A DNA stretch of 64,000 nucleotides. Source: Neisseriaceae bacterium (GTDB lineage: Bacteria; Pseudomonadota; Gammaproteobacteria; Burkholderiales; UBA11063). Location of the stretch: assembly GCA_003963245.1 (NCBI GenBank), contig RXJX01000031.1, positions 1 through 64,000 on the forward strand, given 5' to 3'. Below the pieces are notes generated by a model. That model saw only the letters and a program-made list of their open reading frames with translations, had not been told where the DNA came from and did not search any database. Made by a program: the position numbers and the translations under genes. Positions 27,725-37,284 of the stretch are shown piece by piece (position 1 is the stretch's first letter; each line of letters opens with the position of its first letter).

Positions 27725-28504
27725 ATGACAATAAAAATTCATCCAACTGCTATTGTTGATAGTAATGCTGTTCTAGGCGATGGTTGCGAAGTTGGTGCCT
27801 ATTCAATAATTGGACCCAAGGTTGTCTTGGGTGAAAACTGCTGGATTGGCAATCATGTAAATTTAACTGGAAATACTACTATTGGTAGCGGAACTAAAAT
27901 TTATCATTTCGCCTCCATTGGTGAAGCACCACAAGATAAAAAATATCAGGGTGAAGATACCAAGTTAATCATTGGCTCAAATAATACCATTCGTGAGTAC
28001 TGCACTTTAAATACCGGAACGGTTCAAGGTAATGGCGAAACAGTTATTGGTGATAATAACTGGATTATGGCTTATGTTCATATTGCCCACGATTGTATCA
28101 TCGGTAATAATATCATCTTTGCTAATGGCGTAACTCTTGCCGGACATATCACAGTAAAAGACTGGGTGATTCTGGGTGGTTTGGTACCAGTACATCAATT
28201 CTGCATTATTGGTGAGCATGCAATGGTTGGCGGTCAAACTGCAGTAGCTCAAGACATACCTCCTTATACAATGGCATCAGGCTATCGTGCTGAGCCTAAA
28301 GGTGTTAATAGCGAAGGTTTAAAACGTCGTGGATTTAATGCTGCACAGATTGAGAATATTAAACAAGCCTACAAAATTTTATATCGCAATGGCTTGTCGT
28401 ACAGCGAAGCAAAAACTTTTATTGAAGAAATGGCATTAGAAAACCCAGAATTGAAACTATATGTTGATTTCTTTGCGCAATCTACTCGTGGAATAATTCG
28501 TTAA
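27725..28504 (+). CDS. lpxA: UDP-GlcNAc O-acyltransferase
   Basis: A 259-aa LpxA. It has hexapeptide-repeat beta-helix sequence to about residue 190 and a helical C-terminus. AYVHIAHDCIIGNN contains the catalytic His, and GYRAEPKGVNSEGLKRRGF is the conserved C-terminal acyl/UDP site. It performs the first step of lipid A synthesis in the cytoplasm. Its stop overlaps the lpxB start by 1 bp. Confidence 0.97.
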   Translation: MTIKIHPTAIVDSNAVLGDGCEVGAYSIIGPKVVLGENCWIGNHVNLTGNTTIGSGTKIYHFASIGEAPQDKKYQGEDTKLIIGSNNTIREYCTLNTGTVQGNGETVIGDNNWIMAYVHIAHDCIIGNNIIFANGVTLAGHITVKDWVILGGLVPVHQFCIIGEHAMVGGQTAVAQDIPPYTMASGYRAEPKGVNSEGLKRRGFNAAQIENIKQAYKILYRNGLSYSEAKTFIEEMALENPELKLYVDFFAQSTRGIIR

Positions 28505-29646
28505 TGCTAAAAATAGCAATGATTGCAGGAGAGGCTTCAGGAGATATGTTAGCCTCTTCTTTGATATCAGCCATCAAAAAACTTTACCCTAACAAAGTTG
28601 AGTTTGTAGGAATCGGTGGCAAAATGATGAGTGATGCAGGTTTTCAGTCTTGGCATAACATGGAAACTTTATCAGTGATGGGTTATATTGAAGTAGTTAA
28701 ATCATTACCGCAGCTCCTCAAATTACGCAAAACCATTCTCAAAGAATTACTTGAGTATAAACCAGATGTTTTTATTGGCGTTGACGCCCCTGACTTTAAT
28801 TTTTACATTGAAAATCAACTCAAACAGGCTGGAATTAAAACTGTACACTATATTAGCCCAACTATTTGGGCATGGCGCTATGAGCGCATTCATAAAATTA
28901 AAAAATCAACTGATTTAATGCTCTGTATCTTTCCGTTTGAGGAAGCTATTTATCATAAAGAACATATGGCGGCACGTTTCATTGGTCACCCAATGGCAAA
29001 TGATATTGAAATGGACATAGATAGTTACAAGTACCGCAGCAAGCTAAATTTACCACAGGATAAAATTATTTATACCGTCCTCAGCGGTAGTCGCAAACGC
29101 GAAGTAAATAGCCTAACTAAAATTCTTGCTGACACCTGCACCAAAATTGCACAGAGAGTTCCAAACTGCCTGTTCGTGTTTCCTTTTGCTAATGAATCTA
29201 CGTTTAACATAATGCAGGAATATCTTGACAAAAATCAAGTTTCATTTAACTATCAATTGGTTCTAAATCGCACCCGTGATGCACTAAAAGCTTGTGATTT
29301 TGCGATTGCCAAAAGCGGAACAGTTAGCCTTGAAGCCGCATTATGTAAAAAACCAATGTTGATTTGTTATAAAATAAATAAATTTACCGAGTGGATGGTA
29401 CGCAAAAAAATCACCATCAAATATGTTGGTCAACCAAATATTATCGCTGGGCGTGAAGTTGTTAAAGAGTTTTTACAAGAAGATGCCAATGCCGAACAAA
29501 TGAGCCAATATATGATTGATTTATATAATGATAAGGCTCAACAACAAGCTATGATTAGTGAATTTTATGCTCTCCATCAACAATTGCGCCAAGATGCCAA
29601 TATTGAAGGTGCTCGCGCAGTTTTAGAATTAATTGGCAAATGCTAA
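28504..29646 (+). CDS. lpxB: Lipid-A-disaccharide synthase
   Basis: A 380-aa GT19 enzyme. [14 protein letters not shown] is the N-terminal family motif, followed by [17 protein letters not shown] and [10 protein letters not shown]. It joins UDP-diacylglucosamine to lipid X to make the lipid A disaccharide at the inner membrane. It overlaps rnhB by 7 bp at the end of the operon. Confidence 0.96.
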   Translation: MLKIAMIAGEASGDMLASSLISAIKKLYPNKVEFVGIGGKMMSDAGFQSWHNMETLSVMGYIEVVKSLPQLLKLRKTILKELLEYKPDVFIGVDAPDFNFYIENQLKQAGIKTVHYISPTIWAWRYERIHKIKKSTDLMLCIFPFEEAIYHKEHMAARFIGHPMANDIEMDIDSYKYRSKLNLPQDKIIYTVLSGSRKREVNSLTKILADTCTKIAQRVPNCLFVFPFANESTFNIMQEYLDKNQVSFNYQLVLNRTRDALKACDFAIAKSGTVSLEAALCKKPMLICYKINKFTEWMVRKKITIKYVGQPNIIAGREVVKEFLQEDANAEQMSQYMIDLYNDKAQQQAMISEFYALHQQLRQDANIEGARAVLELIGKC

Positions 29647-30215
29647 TTTGTGGCGTCGATGAAGCTGGGCGCGGACCACTAGCAGGCAATGTAGTTGCTG
29701 CTGCGGTAATTCTTAATCCAGATAACCCCATAGCGGGACTCAATGACTCCAAAAAACTATCCGAAAAGAAACGAGAGCAATTATTCGAGCTAATTATCCG
29801 CGATAGTCTGGCTTTTGCAATTGCCGAAGCTAGCGTTAATGAAATTGATGAGCTAAATATTTTACAAGCATCATTATTAGCAATGAAGCGCGCAATTAAT
29901 GCGTTGAATATTACCCCACACAAAGCACTAATCGATGGCAATAAAATTCCACCACAACTCACCATTGCTGCAGAGGCAATCGTTGGCGGAGACGCACTGA
30001 TAGCAGAAATATCTGCAGCTTCAATCTTAGCCAAAGTTACCCGCGACCAACAACTAATTCAATTAGATAAACTCTACCCTAACTATGGTTTCGCCAAACA
30101 CAAGGGCTACGGAACAAAACTGCATCTTGAAGCCATCGCAAAACATGGAGTTATCAATGGAATCCACCGCACTAGTTTCGCACCAATCAGACAAGCAAAT
30201 CTAGAGCTGTTCTGA
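29640..30215 (+). CDS. rnhB: Ribonuclease HII
   Basis: A 191-aa RNase [15 protein letters not shown] at the N-terminus gives the first catalytic DE pair, and the other acidic ligands lie in ALIDGNKIP and [10 protein letters not shown]. It removes single ribonucleotides and RNA primers from DNA. It is the last gene of the lpx operon, as in many betaproteobacteria and gammaproteobacteria. Confidence 0.96.
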   Translation: MLICGVDEAGRGPLAGNVVAAAVILNPDNPIAGLNDSKKLSEKKREQLFELIIRDSLAFAIAEASVNEIDELNILQASLLAMKRAINALNITPHKALIDGNKIPPQLTIAAEAIVGGDALIAEISAASILAKVTRDQQLIQLDKLYPNYGFAKHKGYGTKLHLEAIAKHGVINGIHRTSFAPIRQANLELF

Positions 30216-30262
30216 AGTAAAAATGAAGAACGATATTAATATGAGCCGCTATGAGATAATGT

Positions 30263-30268
30263 TATAAT
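30263..30268 (+). promoter_or_regulatory. Probable -10 box of rfaE2-birA
   Basis: TATAAT in GTTATAATTCCCGT, 39 bp before the rfaE2 start, without a good -35. The same GxTATAAT pattern with a weak -35 recurs before several other genes in the window. Confidence 0.4.
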
Positions 30269-30306
30269 TCCCGTACTTTACTTGACGTATTTGGAAATAA
30301 TATAAC

Positions 30307-30807
30307 ATGAATTATCCTACTCCATCATTTGAACAAAAAATCATTCTCCCTCATGAACTATCTGCACGCTTATCTAAATTAAAAGCTAAATCACCACTGG
30401 TATTTACCAATGGCTGTTTTGATATTTTACACCGTGGACATGTCACTTATTTGGCACAAGCCCGTGCGCTTGGTTCAGCACTGATTGTTGCACTAAATAG
30501 TGATGAATCAGTAAAACGACAAGGAAAAGGTGATGATCGCCCAATCAATAATCTGGCAAATCGGATGGCAGTTATGGCAAGCCTTGAATCGGTAGACTTT
30601 GTTACTTCATTTGATAGTGATACACCACTCGAGCTAATTTTACAAATTATGCCACAAGTATTAGTTAAAGGCGGAGATTGGAGTATTGAAAATATTATTG
30701 GGAGTAAAGAAGTAATGGCAAATGGTGGTATTGTTCACTCAATTCCATTTTTATTTGATACTTCTACCACTAAATTAGTTACGAAAATTCGCGATCATGG
30801 AAATTAA
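30307..30807 (+). CDS. rfaE2: D-glycero-beta-D-manno-heptose 1-phosphate adenylyltransferase
   Basis: A 166-aa nucleotidyltransferase. FTNGCFDILHRGH is the HxGH-containing signature (as HRGH), and LNSDESVKRQGKGDDRPI, VKGGDW and FLFDTSTTKLV match the HldE C-terminal domain. It transfers AMP to heptose-1-phosphate for LPS inner-core ADP-heptose. Here it is a stand-alone protein, not fused to the kinase as in E. coli HldE, which is common in betaproteobacteria. It overlaps birA by 11 bp. Confidence 0.93.
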   Translation: MNYPTPSFEQKIILPHELSARLSKLKAKSPLVFTNGCFDILHRGHVTYLAQARALGSALIVALNSDESVKRQGKGDDRPINNLANRMAVMASLESVDFVTSFDSDTPLELILQIMPQVLVKGGDWSIENIIGSKEVMANGGIVHSIPFLFDTSTTKLVTKIRDHGN

Positions 30808-31693
30808 ATTACTCCGTTGGTTAGATAAACATCAACCAGCTTCAATCACCAACATTGCCAATGAACTAAAACTCACCACGCTTGAAACATTGAAAGCTAT
30901 TGCCAAAATTAATCAAATTCAGGCTGAACTAATTATAAATAGTAACGCCATGTATCATCTATCTCATCATCTTGATTGGTTTAACAGTGCAAAAATTAAG
31001 GAGCTTCTACTAAATAAAAACCTAGATTATACGCTTCATATCCAAGATAAACTTGAATCAAGTAATGCCTATGCACTAAAACATATTGCACAATTTGAAT
31101 CAAAAACGATTATCAGTTGTGATTGGCAGTATTCAGGACGGGGACGTTTTGGCAGGCAATGGTTAAGCAAAATTGCCGAAGATATAACGGTAAGCATAAT
31201 TTATGTATTTCCCAGTGATTTCAATATTGCACTCTTGCCAATTATTTGTGCAGTAGCAATTAACCGTCTGCTAAAAAATCATTCAATTCAAAATTGTATC
31301 AAATGGCCTAACGATATCTATGTCAACGAAACAAAAGTTGCAGGAATTTTAGTTGAAAATTTAGTCCGTAATCAGGAATATCACACTGTAATCGGAATAG
31401 GTCTCGATAACTTTGCAAAGTGGGATCGGAATAAATTACTAGTTGAACTAGTTGCAAGTGTTGATACTTTGATTAGTGAATTTAATCTCTTTGGCTTTGC
31501 TTTGCTACGCCGTGAGTGGCTAGATAATTGCTGTCACTTAGGAAAACAAGTAACAATAGTGCAAAATGGTGTTCACATTGCCGAAGGAAAACACATTGAT
31601 ATTGATGAACAAGGTGCATTACTTATTCAAAATGCTTCAGGGTTAAAAACCTATTCTAGCTCGGCGATTAGTTTACTGGTTAAAAATAAATAA
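30797..31693 (+). CDS. birA: Biotin--[acetyl-CoA-carboxylase] ligase with N-terminal HTH
   Basis: A 298-aa protein. Residues 1-55 look like the winged-helix of bifunctional BirA (SITNIANELKLTTLETLKAI). The ligase core has SGRGRFGRQWLS for biotinyl-AMP binding, CIKWPNDIYVNETKVAGIL and the C-terminal SH3-like domain. It biotinylates AccB and may repress biotin genes, none of which are nearby. The overlap with rfaE2 suggests co-transcription. Confidence 0.9.
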   Translation: MEIKLLRWLDKHQPASITNIANELKLTTLETLKAIAKINQIQAELIINSNAMYHLSHHLDWFNSAKIKELLLNKNLDYTLHIQDKLESSNAYALKHIAQFESKTIISCDWQYSGRGRFGRQWLSKIAEDITVSIIYVFPSDFNIALLPIICAVAINRLLKNHSIQNCIKWPNDIYVNETKVAGILVENLVRNQEYHTVIGIGLDNFAKWDRNKLLVELVASVDTLISEFNLFGFALLRREWLDNCCHLGKQVTIVQNGVHIAEGKHIDIDEQGALLIQNASGLKTYSSSAISLLVKNK

Positions 31694-31801
31694 CTAAAAC
31701 AATCTCCAGCAATTCAAAACAAAAATATATGGTTTTGAAAATTCTAAATATATGTCATTGTGAAATAGCATAATGAAGAACACAATTTATCGGAGCATGA
31801 A

Positions 31802-33937
31802 ATGAAAGATATTCTGATCACCTATAATCATCGCTTAAATGAACAGAAAAAGCTCTTTCTAAATCGCTTAACCAGCATGTTGACAGAACAAGGCTATACT
31901 ATCATTAATAGCTCGTCACTTGACGATACTATTTCAACGCTCAAACATAATGCGCGAATTGTAAGCTATATTATGGACTGGGAACTAATCTCACTAAACT
32001 CTGTCGAAGTATTGGCGGAAATTAATCCAGATTTACCAATTTTTGCAATCTATACTAATCATAACGAACTAGACCTTGAATTATCTAATTTCAAACTTAC
32101 TCTGGATTTTCTACAATATGATCAACACCTGATTGACAATGATGTGCAAAGGATAATCCGAGCAATTAACAACTATCAGGACAAAATTATTCCACCGTTT
32201 ACCAAAGAATTAATGAACTATGTAAACTCAAATAAATATACATTTTGCACTCCCGGACATATGGGAGGAACGGCATTTACCCGTTCACCAATTGGTGCAG
32301 TATTTCATGATTTTTTTGGCAGTAACACTTTTAAGTCCGATATTTCAATTTCTGTACCCGAATTGGGTAGTTTACTTGATCATTCCGGATTACATAAAGA
32401 AGCTGAAATATTTATTGCTGAAACATTTAACTCTGACTACTCATATATAGTAACCAATGGTACTTCGACAGCTAATAAAATGGTCGGGCTCTTTTCAGCG
32501 GGTGAAGGTGATACTATCTTGGTTGACCGTAATTGCCATAAATCAATTTGCCACTTTATGATGATGACTGATGTAGTACCTCTCTACCTACGCCCAACTC
32601 GCAATGCCTATGGAATATTGGGTGGGATCCCTCAAAGTGAATTCACCAGTGAAGTTATTCAGCAGAAGATAGCACAATCTCCGATTTTGGCTAAATGGCC
32701 AAGCTATGCAGTAATTACTAACTCCACCTACGATGGGCTGCTTTATAACACTGAATATATCAAAAAAACCTTGAAGGTAGGAAAACTACATTTTGATAGC
32801 GCATGGGTTCCTTATACCAATTTTCACCCAATCTATAAGGGTAAATACGGGATGTGTAATAGTGCAATCGGCGAACAAATAATTTTTGAAACTCACTCGA
32901 CGCATAAACTATTAGCCGCATTCTCTCAAGCCTCAATGATACATATTAAAGGTAAAATAGATAAAGAAATCATGGATGAATGCTATATGATGCATACCTC
33001 CACAAGCCCACTCTATCAAATTACTGCCAGCTGTGAAATAGCCGCGGCTATGATGCGTGGAGAACGGGGTTTTCACCTTATCAGCCGTTCAATCAAACGA
33101 GCAACCAATTTTCGCAAAGAAATCAAAAAGCTTAGAGAAAGTGCCACAGACTGGTATTTTGATATCTGGCAACCAGACGAAATTAATGAACCGGAGTGCT
33201 GGGAATTGAAGCCAGAAGAGGCATGGCATGGCTTTAAACAACAAGATGCCAAACACATTTATCTCGATCCGATTAAGGTGACCGTTTTAACTCCGGGAAT
33301 CAAAGATAATATGCTTAGTGATTTTGGAATCCCAGCAAGCATCGTTACCATGTATCTCGATTACCACGGTGTAATTGTTGAAAAAACAGGTCCGTACAGT
33401 ATGCTATTTTTATTTAGCATTGGAATAAGCCGCCCCAAGTCAATGAAATTATTGACTATTCTTAATGATTTTAAAGCTGATTTTGATGCTAACCGTTTGG
33501 TTCGGGATATGTTACCAAACCTGTATCATGAATACCCTCAATTTTACCGTAAAATGCGAATACAAGAACTCGCAAGTAAAATCCACAATCTAATGAAGCA
33601 ATATGATCTACCTAATATGATGTATCAGGCTTTTGACTGTCTTCCCGAAATTGAAATGACTCCTCATCAGGCTTTTCAAAAACTGGTTAAAGGGCAAGCT
33701 AAGAGCATTAAAATGTCACAACTGGAAAACCATACCAGTGCCGTAATGGTTTTACCCTACCCTCCAGGTGTTCCACTGATAATGCCAGGAGAAAAGATCA
33801 CAGCTAAATCGCGCAAAGTACTTGATTATCTAATTATGCTTGAAAATATCGGACATGAAGTTCCTGGTTTTGCTACCGATATTCATGGTGCAGAAGAAGA
33901 TGAGGATGGAGATCTAACCATTAAGGTATTGGATTAA
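31802..33937 (+). CDS. ldcC: Inducible-type lysine decarboxylase
   Basis: A 711-aa fold-I PLP decarboxylase of the Orn/Lys/Arg group. It has an N-terminal wing domain (1-130), a core with THSTHKLLAAFSQASMIHI (PLP Lys369), and the C-terminal ending NIGHEVPGFATDIHGAEEDE. Length and sequence follow E. coli CadA/LdcC more closely than AdiA or SpeC, so lysine to cadaverine is the best call. No cadB antiporter or cadC regulator lies beside it, which argues for a constitutive LdcC-like role in cadaverine supply rather than a complete acid-resistance operon. Confidence 0.85.
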   Translation: MKDILITYNHRLNEQKKLFLNRLTSMLTEQGYTIINSSSLDDTISTLKHNARIVSYIMDWELISLNSVEVLAEINPDLPIFAIYTNHNELDLELSNFKLTLDFLQYDQHLIDNDVQRIIRAINNYQDKIIPPFTKELMNYVNSNKYTFCTPGHMGGTAFTRSPIGAVFHDFFGSNTFKSDISISVPELGSLLDHSGLHKEAEIFIAETFNSDYSYIVTNGTSTANKMVGLFSAGEGDTILVDRNCHKSICHFMMMTDVVPLYLRPTRNAYGILGGIPQSEFTSEVIQQKIAQSPILAKWPSYAVITNSTYDGLLYNTEYIKKTLKVGKLHFDSAWVPYTNFHPIYKGKYGMCNSAIGEQIIFETHSTHKLLAAFSQASMIHIKGKIDKEIMDECYMMHTSTSPLYQITASCEIAAAMMRGERGFHLISRSIKRATNFRKEIKKLRESATDWYFDIWQPDEINEPECWELKPEEAWHGFKQQDAKHIYLDPIKVTVLTPGIKDNMLSDFGIPASIVTMYLDYHGVIVEKTGPYSMLFLFSIGISRPKSMKLLTILNDFKADFDANRLVRDMLPNLYHEYPQFYRKMRIQELASKIHNLMKQYDLPNMMYQAFDCLPEIEMTPHQAFQKLVKGQAKSIKMSQLENHTSAVMVLPYPPGVPLIMPGEKITAKSRKVLDYLIMLENIGHEVPGFATDIHGAEEDEDGDLTIKVLD

Positions 33938-34082
33938 CAAAATATAGCCATCAGAGGCAATTCAAATATCGCAGCATTTTACAACACAATAACAAACCGC
34001 CAGATCAGATGGTTAGCTATAACCTCACAGTAAAACCATCAATTACAAGCGTCTTTGTCTGCTTTAATCTCATATATTTAGG

Positions 34083-34133
34083 TATAATCCCGTCAGGAAG
34101 AGTAAAAACATCCCACTAAATGAAGGATGTTTT
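34083..34133 (+). promoter_or_regulatory. Promoter and hairpin leader of first pilin gene
   Basis: TATAAT (34083-34088), 7 bp, then GGAAGAGTAAAAA (34096-34108) as the likely mRNA start. Next is a 9-bp perfect stem AAAACATCC/GGATGTTTT (34105-34113, 34125-34133), then a T-rich stretch and the ribosome site GAGGAAAA. The second pilin gene has the same order of elements. No RpoN-type -24/-12 (GG-N10-GC) site was seen. Confidence 0.6.
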
Positions 34134-34166
34134 AGTCTTATTTTTACTTATTGAGGAAAATATATC

Positions 34167-34586
34167 ATGAAAAACAAAGGTTTTACAATTATCGAATTGA
34201 TGATCGCGGTTGCGATCATTGGGGTTCTAGCAGCGATTGCTATCCCTGCATATCAAAATTACATTATCCGTGCTAAAGTATCAGAGTCTTTGACATTTGC
34301 CAGTCAAGCAAAAACTGCAGTTGCTGAATATTATCAGTCACAAGGTGCGTTGCCAACTACTAATTCACAAGCTGGTTTAGCTGCTTCTATCTCAGGTACT
34401 AATGTAAGCCAAGTTACTGTAGGTGCTGGTGGTGCAATTACTGTTACAGCATCTATTGCTGGTGTACCTACTGCGTCATCTAATATTGTGTTTACTCCTG
34501 CTACATCTGGCTCTGGCATCACGTGGTCTTGTACAGCCAATGGAACATTGGATAACCAATATCGTCCGTCAAACTGTAAATCTTAA
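34167..34586 (+). CDS. pilA: Type IV major pilin, copy 1
   Basis: A 139-aa prepilin. The MKNKG leader is cut before [20 protein letters not shown]. Glu5 is present, and the single C-terminal disulfide loop is formed by the Cys in TWSC and the Cys in SNCKS. The Ser/Thr/Ala-rich middle offers O-glycosylation sites. Its first 50 codons encode almost the same protein as the next gene but differ at many synonymous sites, so the duplication is not recent or is held by selection. It lies upstream of a PglL-like O-oligosaccharyltransferase. Confidence 0.93.
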   Translation: MKNKGFTIIELMIAVAIIGVLAAIAIPAYQNYIIRAKVSESLTFASQAKTAVAEYYQSQGALPTTNSQAGLAASISGTNVSQVTVGAGGAITVTASIAGVPTASSNIVFTPATSGSGITWSCTANGTLDNQYRPSNCKS

Positions 34587-34593
34587 TCAAATA

Positions 34594-34643
34594 TTTACAA
34601 TAAAGAAGGCTAACCTTTTGTGGTTAGCTTTCTTTATTGTAAA
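34594..34643 (+). terminator. 22-bp hairpin after pilin copy 1
   Basis: TTTACAATAAAG... pairs with ...CTTTATTGTAAA: the arms at 34594-34615 and 34622-34643 pair over 22 bp with one G-U. The loop is 6 nt. No T-run follows, but the 3' arm contains TTTCTTT. The length and near-perfect pairing suggest an mRNA-stabilising or RNase III-type structure as well as, or instead of, a terminator. Confidence 0.6.
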
Positions 34644-34790
34644 CTACCCATCATCACGTGTTGCGTTTAGACACAAAATAAAAATATTTCATATCAGTAT
34701 GTTGTTAATGATAAATTCATCTAGTACAAAATCATTTGCAAATAATTACCTTTAACATACATTTATCTTACATGTTTGCTCATACTAGGG

Positions 34791-34830
34791 TAGAATGGAG
34801 CAAGGAAGAGTAAAAAACCTGCAAAGGTTT
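34791..34830 (+). promoter_or_regulatory. Promoter and hairpin leader of second pilin gene
   Basis: TAGAAT (34791-34796) with TTACAT 17 bp upstream, 7 bp, then GGAAGAGTAAAAAA (from 34804) and a 6-bp stem AAACCT/AGGTTT (34815-34820, 34825-34830) with the loop GCAA. The following TTATTTTTATTTACTGAGG matches the copy 1 leader. Spacing and architecture are the same as copy 1, while the stem sequence differs. Confidence 0.6.
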
Positions 34831-34864
34831 CAAACTTTATTTTTATTTACTGAGGGAAAACATC

Positions 34865-35281
34865 ATGAAAAACAAAGGTTTTACAATTATCGAATTAATG
34901 ATTGCAGTTGCAATTATTGGGGTTTTAGCAGCGATTGCTATCCCTGCTTATCAAAATTATATCATCCGCGCTAAAGTATCAGAGGCATTGACTTTTGCCA
35001 GCCAAGCAAAAACTGCGGTAGCTGAGTATTATCAATCACAAGGTACACTACCCGCTGATAACCCAACAGCTGGCTTGGCTACTTCTATAACAGGTACAAA
35101 CGTAAGCCAAGTTACTGTGGCGGCTGGAGTGATCACAGTGACTGCTTCAATAGCTGGCGTACCTACAGCTTCGTCCAATATTGTATTTAGCCCAACTGTT
35201 TCTGGTTCAGGAATTACTTGGTCATGTACAGGTGGTGGAACATTGGATAACCAATATCGTCCATCAAACTGTAAATCTTAA
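34865..35281 (+). CDS. pilA: Type IV major pilin, copy 2
   Basis: A 138-aa prepilin with the same leader and N-terminal helix as copy 1 and the same ending [11 protein letters not shown] with the Cys pair. The differences cluster in the surface-exposed middle ([18 protein letters not shown] versus [18 protein letters not shown]). Two expressed copies, each with its own promoter and hairpins, could allow antigenic variants or mixed fibres. GAGGGAAAA precedes the start. Confidence 0.93.
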   Translation: MKNKGFTIIELMIAVAIIGVLAAIAIPAYQNYIIRAKVSEALTFASQAKTAVAEYYQSQGTLPADNPTAGLATSITGTNVSQVTVAAGVITVTASIAGVPTASSNIVFSPTVSGSGITWSCTGGGTLDNQYRPSNCKS

Positions 35282-35296
35282 TTCCTTTTAATCGGT

Positions 35297-35331
35297 AAAA
35301 TAGGACTAACAATATTGTTAGTCCTATTTTT
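35297..35331. terminator. Terminator between pilin copy 2 and the oligosaccharyltransferase
   Basis: The perfect palindrome around CTAACAATATTGTTAG extends to AAAATAGGA/TCCTATTTT (35297-35330) and is followed by T. It separates the highly expressed pilin from the downstream gene, which starts 22 bp later. Confidence 0.85.
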
Positions 35332-35352
35332 AATAATGGTCCTAATAACTCA

Positions 35353-37284
35353 ATGACGCAAAATAAAATACAAAAATCACAAATACCTTTATTAGTTGTA
35401 TTAACATCTTTCTTCAGTATACCATTTTTACCATACTTTAGCCCCGATACCATCACTCTCTATAGTTTTTACTTACGTGAAATTATTACAATCATAATTG
35501 CTCTGGTGGCTTTAGCTATATATTTGACTCAAGCACCTAATACTTTAGATAAAATATCTATTACAACAACTCAGATTATAATTTCAGCTTTTATTTTGTT
35601 TATCATAATTCAACTTAATTACTTGAGTTCTTATAAAACATTTTCGTATTTACTGCTGGCTAGTTTATGGATATTATTGCTAGTATCAATCCTCGTTAAC
35701 AAAATCAAATTCGAGCGTAAGCATTTATTAAATTCAATTGCATGGTGCATTATCTTTAGTGGTTATATACAGTGCATTATATGCATCTTGCAACTTTATG
35801 GTGTCCATTATTTAATTCCTTTTAAGTTTTACCCGTATATGAATGATGCCATATCATACTCACACTACGATTTACTTGCTGGTAGTCAAGAGAGAATCGT
35901 TGGCTCACTCTATCAGAGCAACAATCTAGCCAACTATTTATCATGGGGAATCTTTTCTAATATTTATCTATGGCGTATGGATAAGAAAATCTATAAGCTA
36001 TTTTTTATTTTTAATATTTTTCTCTTCAGTATTTTTATTAGTCTGACATTTAGCCGTATAGTCCTTATCTATGGTGCGTTTCTTTTGGTTTACGGATTAT
36101 TTATTTTAAACAAATCCCGCTATTATGCCAAGCTGCTCCTCATTCATGGGATTATTTTATTATCTATTGTAGCTTTTACCGCAAAAGGAGGTTTAAACTT
36201 TGTTTATCCGAGTAGCAATACTAGATTAGCATCCAGTACAGCTACAACATCTGCAGCAACAGAGACAACTGGCCAATCGAATGGAGCTGATCGGATCGGA
36301 CAAACCTTTACAACTTTCAAACAACTGGCTACAGGTAAACACCAAATATCGCTGGCAAGTGATAATCAACGCATTGTATTATGGTTGAAAGGGCTTAAAA
36401 TGTTTAGCGACCACCCAATCATGGGTGTTGGCTGGGGGTACTTTACGGCTAATCTATTTACTACCGCGCTACCCAATGGCTATCCGCAAACCCTAGGACA
36501 ATATGCATTGCCTTTTAATACCCATAATCTATTTATTCAACTTCTGGCAACTACCGGACTGATTGGCTTTGCAATTGTATTTTTGGGTTTTGTCTATTGG
36601 ATATGCTGTTGTCTAAAATTAGAGATTAAATCACAAATTTTATGCCTAGGTATAATAGTAATTAATATCATACACTCACAAACAGAATATCCGCTATTTT
36701 ATACCTCATTCTTGTTTTGTTTTATTATCTTAGCAACTCTTAGCGATCAGAAAGAATTAAAATTATACATTCCTAAAAAATGGTTTAATTCAGCAGCCAT
36801 AACCACTATTATAGTTGCAAGTTGGCAAATTTATATTGGCTACAATAATTTTATGATTTTGGCACAATTTAAACCCGTTGCGCATTATGATAAACAAAAT
36901 TGGCTAAACAATGTTGGGCAAAAATATCAACTAGGCAATAATTTATTTTGGGACTACTATGTTGATGTTGACTTAATTCAAAAGCTAACCTTAACCGAAC
37001 GTACAACAGATAATGCATGGCTGTTTGATATAATGTATAATGCAACGCAAAAAGTTGCGAGATTTACCCCATATCCAAGCTATACAACCAAGCTTGCCAT
37101 TATGGATCAAATTATTGGCAAAAATAATGAAGCACAATATTTGATTAATGAAACCCTTGATAATTATTTTCCGTTTCGTGATTATGTAATTAACCAGATC
37201 AATCTATCTACTGGTTCAAACAATAAAGCCAAAAATGCTTTACTTAGCTATGTCAAAGACTATGAGATGCACCATAATAATTAA
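35353..37284 (+). CDS. PglL-like O-oligosaccharyltransferase (Wzy_C family)
   Basis: A 643-aa polytopic membrane protein with about 12 helices and a soluble C-terminus. The Wzy_C region (residues about 205-420) contains SDNQRIVLWLKGLKMFSDHP, GVGWGYF and HNLFIQLLATTGLIGF; this HNLFxQLL motif and the following PglL-type C-terminal domain mark protein O-oligosaccharyltransferases (PglL/PglO/TfpW) rather than plain O-antigen ligases. Family members move glycans from undecaprenyl diphosphate to Ser/Thr of pilin in the periplasm. Its place directly after two pilin genes supports pilin as the acceptor. It overlaps the convergent GT39 gene by 4 bp. A WaaL or Wzy role is less likely. Confidence 0.8.
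   Translation: MTQNKIQKSQIPLLVVLTSFFSIPFLPYFSPDTITLYSFYLREIITIIIALVALAIYLTQAPNTLDKISITTTQIIISAFILFIIIQLNYLSSYKTFSYLLLASLWILLLVSILVNKIKFERKHLLNSIAWCIIFSGYIQCIICILQLYGVHYLIPFKFYPYMNDAISYSHYDLLAGSQERIVGSLYQSNNLANYLSWGIFSNIYLWRMDKKIYKLFFIFNIFLFSIFISLTFSRIVLIYGAFLLVYGLFILNKSRYYAKLLLIHGIILLSIVAFTAKGGLNFVYPSSNTRLASSTATTSAATETTGQSNGADRIGQTFTTFKQLATGKHQISLASDNQRIVLWLKGLKMFSDHPIMGVGWGYFTANLFTTALPNGYPQTLGQYALPFNTHNLFIQLLATTGLIGFAIVFLGFVYWICCCLKLEIKSQILCLGIIVINIIHSQTEYPLFYTSFLFCFIILATLSDQKELKLYIPKKWFNSAAITTIIVASWQIYIGYNNFMILAQFKPVAHYDKQNWLNNVGQKYQLGNNLFWDYYVDVDLIQKLTLTERTTDNAWLFDIMYNATQKVARFTPYPSYTTKLAIMDQIIGKNNEAQYLINETLDNYFPFRDYVINQINLSTGSNNKAKNALLSYVKDYEMHHNN

Noticed and set aside
29555..30034. A 159-codon open frame on the minus strand
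   Set aside because: It is fully antisense to rnhB and the lpxB end, both of which have all catalytic motifs. The frame is open only because of codon bias, and its translation shows no family.
31802..33937. Arginine or ornithine decarboxylase identity
   Set aside because: Length and sequence, especially around the PLP lysine and the C-terminal VPGFATDIHGAEEDE, follow CadA/LdcC more closely than AdiA or SpeC.
34423..34755. A 110-codon plus-strand frame running out of pilin copy 1
   Set aside because: It overlaps the pilin gene in another frame and crosses the 22-bp hairpin; the leucine-rich translation is a shadow of the pilin sequence.
34083..34866. RpoN (sigma54) promoters for the pilin genes
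   Set aside because: Sigma54 control of pilins is common, but no GG-N10-GC pair was seen at the right place; TATAAT-like boxes are present instead.
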